A stretch of DNA of 64,000 bases from Thermus oshimai DSM 12092 (lineage in GTDB: Bacteria; Deinococcota; Deinococci; Deinococcales; Thermaceae), in NCBI RefSeq assembly GCF_000373145.1, contig NZ_KB890620.1:120970-184969 (forward strand), in the 5' to 3' direction. The notes beneath the pieces are model-generated. The model ran no database searches. It was not told where the DNA came from and saw nothing but the letters and a program-made list of their open reading frames with translations. The translations under genes were made by a program, and so were the position numbers. Every line of letters begins with the position of its first letter. Position 1 is the first letter of the stretch. This document shows, piece by piece, positions 59,097 through 64,000 of this stretch.

Positions 59097-59962
59097 GCTC
59101 CACCTCCCAAGAAGCGGGCAATCTGCCGCCCCACCACCTCCCGGCTCCCCATCCGCCGCCCAAGCTCCCGCTCCAGCCCCCCCGTGGGGAGGAGGTTCTG
59201 GGGGGCCCTTGGGTCCTTGGCGGGGTGGGAGGCCAGGGCGGGGAACAGGCTTAGGGAGAGCTCGGCCATCTCTTGGAAACCCTCCAAAGGGGCCTCCACC
59301 CGGAGGAGCCCGGCCCCTGGGGGGTAGGCCCCGGAAAGGGGCAGGCGCAGGTACCAGCTGGCCACCTCCCGCCCTCCCCGCCGGAGGAGGAAGGCCGGGG
59401 TCCTTTCCCCGGGCTTGAGCTCCCGGAGAAGCCCCTGCTCCTTCTCGGGAAGGTAGCGGGCCCAGTGGGCCTTGATGTAGCCCAGGCTCCGGGGCCTTGC
59501 CATGCGCAAGGGGCCGTCCACCACCACCACCCCCCCCTGAAGCCCCCGGGCCAGCTCGGCCTCGAGGCGGGCCCTCTCCTCCTGCAGGCCCTTAAGGAGG
59601 GCCTGGGGGTCGGCTGGGCCCTCCAGGGGCAGGGGCTCGTAGGAAAGCGCCCCGAGGCAAAAGGCCTCCTCCGCCCCCACCGCGTAGCGCCGGACCCAGA
59701 CCTCCCCCAAGCGCATCCGCCCCTCCCGCCAGGCCACGGCCCCCACGGCCAGGCTTCCCAAGAGGACGAGCCTTTGCCCATCGGAAAGGAGGGCCTCCAC
59801 CCGCTCCCGCCCGTCCACGAAGTGGAGGAGGGGCCAGGAGGCCGCCTTTTCCCCTATGGGGGCCCAGGGCTCCTCCAGGGGCCTGAAGGCGGCCTGCACC
59901 TCCCCCTCCAGGGGGGGGCTTTCCAGGGCGTAGGCCGGGTCCCAGGCCAGGACGCGCCACAT
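59093..59962 (-). CDS. nurA: NurA-domain nuclease
   Basis: A 289-residue NurA 5'-3' nuclease partner of HerA. The metal-binding aspartates are visible at Asp50 in LLHFVDGRERVEA and Asp149 in GVVVVDGPLRMA, with the later segment SLGYIKAHWARYL and an ASWYLRLP strand. Length is typical (about 290-340). It is the first gene of nurA-herA. TAAACT stands 7 nt before its ATG (59,970-59,975, minus strand). In Thermus the pair is thought to act in DNA repair; a defence role is known for related pairs in other bacteria. Confidence 0.85.
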   Translation of the reverse strand: MWRVLAWDPAYALESPPLEGEVQAAFRPLEEPWAPIGEKAASWPLLHFVDGRERVEALLSDGQRLVLLGSLAVGAVAWREGRMRLGEVWVRRYAVGAEEAFCLGALSYEPLPLEGPADPQALLKGLQEERARLEAELARGLQGGVVVVDGPLRMARPRSLGYIKAHWARYLPEKEQGLLRELKPGERTPAFLLRRGGREVASWYLRLPLSGAYPPGAGLLRVEAPLEGFQEMAELSLSLFPALASHPAKDPRAPQNLLPTGGLERELGRRMGSREVVGRQIARFLGGGA

Positions 59963-59983
59963 CCTTCCCAGTTTACAGGGGCT

Positions 59984-61714
59984 TCAGATTCTGGGGGCCG
60001 GGCGGTAGGGCAGGTACCGGGGCTCCCAGAAGCGGCCCCGCACGAAGGCCAAAAGGCCCTCCAGGGAAAGCCCCTGGATCCGTTCCTCCTCCGCCACCCC
60101 TTCCTCCAGGGCCTTGGCCATCACCCGGGCAGCCACGTAGGGGGAGACCTCCCGGAGCCGGGCCACGGGGGGGTAGAGGAGGTCCGGGAAGTGGGCGGAG
60201 GTGTACTCGTAAAGGGCGTAGGCGGCCTCGAGGACCATCCCGTCCGTCACCTCCCGGGCCCGGGCGAGGACGGCCCCCAGGCCGAGCCCGGGGAAGACGA
60301 AGGCGTTGTTCCCCTGGCCGATGGGGATAACCCGCCCCTTATAGCCCACGGGGGGGAAGGGGCTTCCCGCGGCCACCAGGGCCTTTCCTTCCGTCCAGTA
60401 GATGAGGTCGTCGGGGAGGGCCTCGGAGGCCGAGGTGGGGTTGGAGAGGGGGAAGATGACGGGACGCTCCGTGTTTTCCAGCATGGCCCGCGCCACGGGC
60501 TCGGTGAAGCTCCCCCCCTGGCCGGAAAGGCCCAGGAGGACCGTGGCCCGGGCGTTCCTTATGGTCTCCAGGAGGTTGGGGTAAGGCCCCGAGAAGGCCC
60601 ACCCCGCTATGCGCTCCGCCCTTTGGGCGAAGGGGCGCTTGTAGGCCTCCATGGCCCGGTCCTCCACGAGAAGCCCCTTGGAGTCCAGGACCAAAACCCT
60701 GGCCCTGGCCTCCTCCTCGGAAAGCCCTTCCCGCTTCATCCCCTCCAGGAGGGCCCAGGCCACCCCGATGCCCCCTGCCCCGGCCCCGTAGACCACCACG
60801 GTCTGGTCCCGAAGCCTCTCCCCCTTGAGCCGGCAGGCGGAGAGGACCCCCGCCAGGGCCACCGCCCCCGTGCCCTGGATGTCGTCGTTGAAGGAGGGCA
60901 CCACCTTCCGGTAGCGCTCCAAGACGGCGAAGGCGGTCTCCTTGGCGAAGTCCTCCCACTGGATGAGGGCCTTGGGGTAGCGCCGCTTCACCGCCTCCAC
61001 GAAGCGGTCCAGGAACTGGAAGTAGGCCTCCCCCCTAAGCCGCTTGTGCCGCACCCCCAGGTAGAGGGGGTCTTGGAGGAGGTCCTCCCGGTCGGTGCCC
61101 ACGTCCAGCTCCACGGGGAGGGTCTTGTCCGGGCCCACGCCCCCTGCGGCGGTGTAGAGGGTGAGCTTGCCGATGCTGATGGCCATGCCCCCAAAGCCCT
61201 GGTCCCCGATGCCCAGGATGGCCGAGGAGTCCGTGGCCACGATGAGGCGCACCTCCTCCAGGGGAACGTTGGAAAGGGCCTCGTCCAGGTGGTCAATGTT
61301 CCGGGTGCTGGCGGTGAAGCCCCGGGGGTAGCGGTAGATGTGGGAGAACTCCCGCACCGCCTCCCCCACGGTGGGGGTGTAGAGGATGGGGAGCATCTCC
61401 TCCAGGTGGTCCACCAGGAGGGCGTAGAAGAGGACCTCGTTGCGGTCCTGGAGGTGGCGCAGGTAGATGTGCTTGTCCAAAGGGGTCTGGATGAGGCGGT
61501 AGCGGCGGTAGACCCGCTCCTTCTGCTCCTCCAGGGTGTTCACGTGGGGGGGAAGGAGGCCCTCCAGGCCCAGAAGTCGCCTTTCCTCCTCGGTGAAGGC
61601 CGTGCCCTTGTTGAGAAGGGGAAGCCTCAGGAGGAGAAAGCCCGTCACGTAGGGCTCCAGGTACCGCTCCCCTTTTTCGTCCCGCTTGACATCGTAATAG
61701 CGGCTGACCGGCAT
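59984..61714 (-). CDS. NAD-dependent malic enzyme
   Basis: A 576-residue malic enzyme (oxaloacetate-decarboxylating), matching the long SfcA/MaeA type. [43 protein letters not shown], the Tyr/Lys catalytic region [20 protein letters not shown], metal site [16 protein letters not shown] and NAD motif [16 protein letters not shown] are intact. It converts malate to pyruvate, linking to the TCA genes nearby. An A/T-rich stretch (TAAAAAT) immediately precedes the ATG, and TTGTCC upstream may be its -35. Confidence 0.95.
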   Translation of the reverse strand: MPVSRYYDVKRDEKGERYLEPYVTGFLLLRLPLLNKGTAFTEEERRLLGLEGLLPPHVNTLEEQKERVYRRYRLIQTPLDKHIYLRHLQDRNEVLFYALLVDHLEEMLPILYTPTVGEAVREFSHIYRYPRGFTASTRNIDHLDEALSNVPLEEVRLIVATDSSAILGIGDQGFGGMAISIGKLTLYTAAGGVGPDKTLPVELDVGTDREDLLQDPLYLGVRHKRLRGEAYFQFLDRFVEAVKRRYPKALIQWEDFAKETAFAVLERYRKVVPSFNDDIQGTGAVALAGVLSACRLKGERLRDQTVVVYGAGAGGIGVAWALLEGMKREGLSEEEARARVLVLDSKGLLVEDRAMEAYKRPFAQRAERIAGWAFSGPYPNLLETIRNARATVLLGLSGQGGSFTEPVARAMLENTERPVIFPLSNPTSASEALPDDLIYWTEGKALVAAGSPFPPVGYKGRVIPIGQGNNAFVFPGLGLGAVLARAREVTDGMVLEAAYALYEYTSAHFPDLLYPPVARLREVSPYVAARVMAKALEEGVAEEERIQGLSLEGLLAFVRGRFWEPRYLPYRPAPRI

Positions 61715-61747
61715 AGGCTTATTTTTACCCCATGGGGGTGGACAAAC

Positions 61748-61780
61748 GCCCCAGGGGCCCAGGAAGGGGCGCCCTGGGGC
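61748..61780 (-). terminator. Terminator after the SufT-like gene
   Basis: GCCCCAGGG (61,748-61,756) pairs with CCCTGGGGC (61,772-61,780). On the minus strand GTTTGTCC follows. It lies between the SufT-like stop and the malic enzyme promoter region. Confidence 0.65.
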
Positions 61781-61790
61781 GGCTTTGGGC

Positions 61791-62117
61791 CTAGACGTTG
61801 AAGCCGAACATGCGCATCATGCGCTTGCCCTCCTCCGTCATCTTGGCGGGGGTCCAGGGCGGGGTCCAGACGAACTCCACGTTCACCCCCTGCACCCCGG
61901 GCAGGCGCATGACGGCCATCTCCGCGTCGGCCTTCACCACGTCCTGGGCCGGGCAGCCGATGGCGGTGAGGGTCATGGTGACGTCCACCACCCCGTTCTC
62001 GTGCACCTCCACGTCGTAAACCAGGCCCAGGTCCACGATGTTCACCGGGATCTCCGGGTCGTAGACCACCTTGAGGGCCTCGAGGACCTGTTCCTTGGTG
62101 GGCAGTCCGCCTTCCAT
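61791..62117 (-). CDS. SufT/MIP18-family (DUF59) iron-sulfur assembly protein
   Basis: A 108-residue DUF59 protein. The pattern [31 protein letters not shown] (Asp-Pro-Glu-Ile motif), [13 protein letters not shown] with its conserved Cys, and [27 protein letters not shown] is typical of SufT, and also of PaaD N-domains. It is likely an iron-sulfur cluster assembly or delivery factor; no suf or paa genes adjoin. The ATG at 62,117 is supported by TATACT (62,124-62,129, minus strand) 6 nt upstream. An upstream extension would cross this promoter. Confidence 0.88.
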   Translation of the reverse strand: MEGGLPTKEQVLEALKVVYDPEIPVNIVDLGLVYDVEVHENGVVDVTMTLTAIGCPAQDVVKADAEMAVMRLPGVQGVNVEFVWTPPWTPAKMTEEGKRMMRMFGFNV

Positions 62118-62158
62118 GCCCCCAGTATACCCGGAAAACCCCATGGGCTTTTCCCCCT

Positions 62159-62164
62159 TATAAT
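62159..62164 (+). promoter_or_regulatory. -10 box upstream of the terC riboswitch
   Basis: A perfect TATAAT with start of transcription expected near 62,171, just before the conserved riboswitch core. No clear -35 hexamer is visible. Confidence 0.65.
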
Positions 62165-62167
62165 GGA

Positions 62168-62257
62168 AGCGGTTGGGGAGTAGCCCCAAGCCGGTGCCCC
62201 GTCAGTACGGGCAAAGGCCCCGGGGGCCGGGAGGGCAGGAAGCCCTTGGGCAAGACC
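62168..62257 (+). ncRNA. yybP-ykoY family manganese riboswitch aptamer
   Basis: The leader of terC carries the hallmark GGGGAGTAGCC (62,175-62,185), a GTCAGTACGGGC segment (62,201-62,212) with its paired arms, a GC-rich variable helix, and GGGCAAGACC (62,248-62,257), in the order expected for the Mn2+-sensing yybP-ykoY fold. It precedes a TerC-family membrane protein, the classic partner of this riboswitch. A terminator hairpin starts inside the last conserved segment, which gives a direct switching mechanism: Mn2+ binding would favour read-through. Confidence 0.85.
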
Positions 62258-62285
62258 ACCGCTAAAGGCGGTGGCCTTTTCTTTT
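62256..62285 (+). terminator. Riboswitch-controlled terminator
   Basis: CCACCGC (62,256-62,262) and GCGGTGG (62,268-62,274) form a stem with a short loop, followed by CCTTTTCTTTT. The 5' arm overlaps the last aptamer bases, so aptamer and terminator are mutually exclusive. The terC ribosome-binding site follows at once. Confidence 0.85.
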
Positions 62286-62296
62286 GGAGGTGGCGC

Positions 62297-62986
62297 ATGG
62301 AAGCTGGCGTGATTTCGGTCATCCTCACCCTCATCGTCCTGGAGGTCATCCTCTCCGCGGACAACGCCCTCATCCTGGGCGTGCTGGTGCAGAAGCTCCC
62401 GGCCCACATGCGGCGGAAGGCCCTCTTCTACGGCATCCTGGGGGCCTACATCCTCCGGGGCCTGGCCCTCCTTTTCGCCGCCTTGGTCATCAAGCTCTGG
62501 TGGGTGCAGGCCCTGGGGGCGGCCTACCTCCTCTTCATCGCCCTGAGGCACTTCCTGAAGCCGGAAGAGGGGCACGCCCCGCCGCCTCTGGAGGCCAGCG
62601 CCGCCCAGTTCTGGAAGGTGGTGGCCCAGGTGGAGCTCATGGACCTGGCCTTCGCGGTGGACTCCGTCCTGGTGGCCGTGGCCCTTTCGGACAAGCTTTG
62701 GGTCATCTTCACCGGGGTCTTCCTGGGCATCCTGGCCCTTAGGATGCTGGCCAGCTTCGTGGTCTCCCTCCTGGACCGCTTCCCCCGCTTTAAGCACCTG
62801 GCCTATGTGGTGGTGGGCCTGGCGGGGGTGAAGCTGGTCTTCGGCGCCTGGGACAAGATGGCCAAGGAGGTCCTGCACCGGCCCGAGCTGGCCGTGGGCC
62901 TGGACAAGGAGGCCTTCAGCCTCTTCATCCTGGCGGTCCTCCTCTTGGGGAGCCTCTGGGCCACCCGCAAGCCCGCCCCGGCATGA
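62297..62986 (+). CDS. TerC-family membrane protein (probable manganese exporter)
   Basis: A 229-residue membrane protein of the TerC/Alx/YkoY family, with about seven hydrophobic segments. The conserved acidic membrane motifs are EVILSADNALILGVL (about 17-31) and VELMDLAFAVDSVLVAVALS. The riboswitch upstream supports a role in Mn2+ homeostasis. ATG 62,297 is used, with GGAGGTGG 4 nt upstream; codons further upstream belong to the terminator. The stop overlaps dedA by 4 nt (ATGA). Confidence 0.9.
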   Translation: MEAGVISVILTLIVLEVILSADNALILGVLVQKLPAHMRRKALFYGILGAYILRGLALLFAALVIKLWWVQALGAAYLLFIALRHFLKPEEGHAPPPLEASAAQFWKVVAQVELMDLAFAVDSVLVAVALSDKLWVIFTGVFLGILALRMLASFVVSLLDRFPRFKHLAYVVVGLAGVKLVFGAWDKMAKEVLHRPELAVGLDKEAFSLFILAVLLLGSLWATRKPAPA

Positions 62987-63507
62987 AGAGCCTCCTCTTC
63001 CTAGCCCCCCTTTCCCTCTTCCTGGAAACCGGCCTCCCCATCGGGCTCTTCGTGCCCGGGGGGGACACCCTCCTCCTGGCCCTGGGGGCCCTGGCGGCGG
63101 AGGGGCGGCTGGGGCTTTTCCCCCTCCTCCCCCTCCTCTTCCTGGGGAGCTTCCTGGGGCACCTCCTGGGCTACGCCGTGGGGCGGTACGGGGGGAGGTT
63201 CTTAAAGGCCCGGTTCCCCGCGGGGCTTTGGCGGAAGGGGGAGCGGCTTCTCCTCCGCTTCGGGCCCCTGGCGCTTCTCGTGGCCCCCTTCATCGGGGGG
63301 GTGCGGACCCTGGTGCCCTTCCTCCTGGGGGCTCTGGGCTTCCCCTTTGGGGCCTACCTCCTCCTTTCCGCCCTGGGAAGCCTCCTCTGGACCCAGGGCC
63401 TGGTCCTCCTGGCCTACCTCCTGGGCCAGCACCTGCCCCCCTGGGCCCTTTGGGGGGGGCTGGTCCTGCTCGTCCTCCTGGGGCTCCTCCTTAGCCGGAG
63501 GGGATAG
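62983..63507 (+). CDS. DedA/VTT-family membrane protein
   Basis: A 174-residue DedA-like protein. The family motifs are ETGLPIGLFVPGGDTLLLALGALA (about 15-38), GSFLGHLLGYAVGRYGG, and the downstream Gly/Arg motif FIGGVRTLVPFLLGALG (conserved Arg near 107). DedA proteins flip or recycle undecaprenyl-phosphate or related lipids and support membrane-potential homeostasis. Coupled to terC by a 4-nt overlap, it would fall under the same Mn2+ riboswitch control, which is unusual context for a DedA protein. Confidence 0.88.
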   Translation: MKSLLFLAPLSLFLETGLPIGLFVPGGDTLLLALGALAAEGRLGLFPLLPLLFLGSFLGHLLGYAVGRYGGRFLKARFPAGLWRKGERLLLRFGPLALLVAPFIGGVRTLVPFLLGALGFPFGAYLLLSALGSLLWTQGLVLLAYLLGQHLPPWALWGGLVLLVLLGLLLSRRG

Positions 63508-63884
63508 GAGGGCCGAAGCGGAGGCCTCCTTTGCTAGGAAAAACTAAAGCTTTAGCTCCCAAAAGGCATCCGCACGAACGCTTTTTCCAAAAAACTTAAG
63601 ACCGCCCTTTCCGATGGGCACCCAAAGGGTCTTGACCTACCAAGTCCAACGCTGATAGCATGTCCCCAAAGCCGGGGTTCCGGCGGGGGATCTTGACAAC
63701 TCAACCTCGTCCAGCACGCGAGTATGCGCATTCGGATTTTCATCGCACCTTCCTCTGCGGCTTAAGCATGGGCCTAAACCTCGCAAAAAGCCCTCTATTC
63801 GCCTTATGTATATTCCAAGCTTCATCTTTCTCACAAACCCCCCTTCAGCACGCCCGTCCAGGACGGGGTTCTTTAGGGGGTAGA
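63508..63884 (+). promoter_or_regulatory. AT-richer CRISPR leader region
   Basis: This 377-nt gap has no credible gene and is clearly lower in GC than the rest of the window, with runs such as AAAAACT and GGCTTAAGC. A promoter candidate reads TTGACC (63,632-63,637) and TAGCAT (63,656-63,661) with 18-nt spacing. A second TTGACA is at 63,693-63,698, without a convincing -10. A short inverted repeat CCCGTCC/GGACGGG (63,853-63,867) lies 17 nt before the first repeat. Composition and position fit a CRISPR leader; the orientation is inferred from the repeat's 3' handle. Confidence 0.65.
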
Positions 63885-64000
63885 GTTGCACGAGATGCTT
63901 CCCCGTAAGGGGATTGCGACCTCATCCTCGTGCCATTCCACCTCCAGGAAGACCCCGTCGGGAGTTGCACGAGGTGCTTCCCCGTAAGGGGATTGCGACC
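63885..64000 (+). CRISPR. CRISPR array, first two repeats, continuing past the window
   Basis: Two 36-nt repeats (63,885-63,920 and 63,964-63,999) differ at one base: GAGATG in the first, GAGGTG in the second. They flank a 43-nt spacer (63,921-63,963). The repeat starts GTTGCACGAG, contains the small palindrome CCCCGTAAGGGG and ends ATTGCGAC, matching the 3' half of the Thermus type III-associated repeat. ATTGCGAC would be the 8-nt crRNA 5' handle, so the array is read left to right. Flanking GA before and C after both copies leave the exact boundary ambiguous. The last base of the window begins the next spacer. No cas gene is in the window. Confidence 0.9.

Noticed and set aside
59273..61801. 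An 842-codon open frame on the plus strand
   Set aside because: It is antisense to nurA and the malic enzyme, which have clear motifs. The translation is Gly/Pro/His-rich low complexity, the usual shadow in GC-rich DNA.
63637..63908. Short open frames of about 82-84 codons on both strands left of the CRISPR array
   Set aside because: The region is compositionally a leader. The peptides have no recognisable features, and one frame runs into the first repeat.

Overview
The window is GC-rich (roughly 68-70% by eye) chromosomal DNA from the genus Thermus. Protein lengths and active-site residues match characterised T. thermophilus proteins closely: PsrA of 765 residues with Cys173, PsrC with Asn18/His21/Tyr130, a 331-residue aspartate-semialdehyde dehydrogenase, a 161-residue internal aspartokinase beta subunit, and a sigA-rsmC pair. 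The sigma factor N-terminus, IF3 and the glycine cleavage proteins differ from the T. thermophilus sequences I remember, so a related Thermus species is more likely than HB8 or HB27. Genes are packed tightly, with many 1-4 nt ATGA/GTGA/TTGA overlaps. Many promoters have a -10 box only 6-7 nt from the start codon, which implies leaderless mRNAs.

Layout. 1-9.0 kb: threonine dehydrogenase (cut by the left edge) and a giant TamB-like protein. 9.1-16.3 kb: acylphosphatase, HflX, a YdcF-like protein, the pnp-yggS-divIVA operon, BamA and a DUF503 protein. 16.3-20.4 kb: thiolase, fumarase, Mn-superoxide dismutase, futalosine hydrolase (menaquinone pathway). 20.4-23.7 kb: an unusual PlsY-like/acyl-ACP-reductase-like fusion, a small membrane protein, and the infC-rpmI-rplT operon. 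23.8-30.2 kb: enoyl-CoA hydratase, GlnRS, two unknown small proteins, TlyA, Asd, GlyRS. 30.3-34.9 kb: clpC-radA-PIN/TRAM operon. 34.9-37.9 kb: sucC-sucD-mdh TCA operon. 38.0-42.7 kb: phosphoribosyltransferase and aspartokinase, divergent from rsmC-sigA, then a 2H phosphoesterase. 42.7-46.7 kb: amidohydrolase, pentaheme cytochrome c, ADP-ribose Nudix hydrolase, RibF. 46.7-53.0 kb: two-component system and the polysulfide reductase cluster (TorD-like chaperone, PsrA, PsrB, PsrC, periplasmic rhodanese). 53.0-57.3 kb: gcvT-gcvH-gcvPA-gcvPB. 57.4-62.1 kb: HerA-NurA pair, NAD-malic enzyme, SufT-like protein. 62.16-63.5 kb: a yybP-ykoY-type manganese riboswitch controlling terC-dedA. 63.5-64.0 kb: an AT-richer leader followed by the first two repeats of a CRISPR array that continues past the right edge.

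How the genes fit together. Central carbon metabolism is well represented (fumarase, SucCD, Mdh, malic enzyme, thiolase). So is anaerobic sulfur respiration: PsrABC with its maturation chaperone, a candidate sulfur-carrier rhodanese, a cysteine-bearing sensor kinase and a menaquinone biosynthesis gene. Outer-membrane biogenesis (BamA, TamB) and information-processing genes (IF3, L35, L20, SigA, GlnRS, GlyRS, RsmC, TlyA, HflX) make up most of the rest.

The observations I rate highest are the PlsY/AAR-like fusion, the symmetrical 17-bp divergent leaderless promoter at 26,985-27,001, the CRISPR array at the right edge, the four-cysteine kinase beside psr, the terminator inside the gcv operon, and the AUA start of infC.
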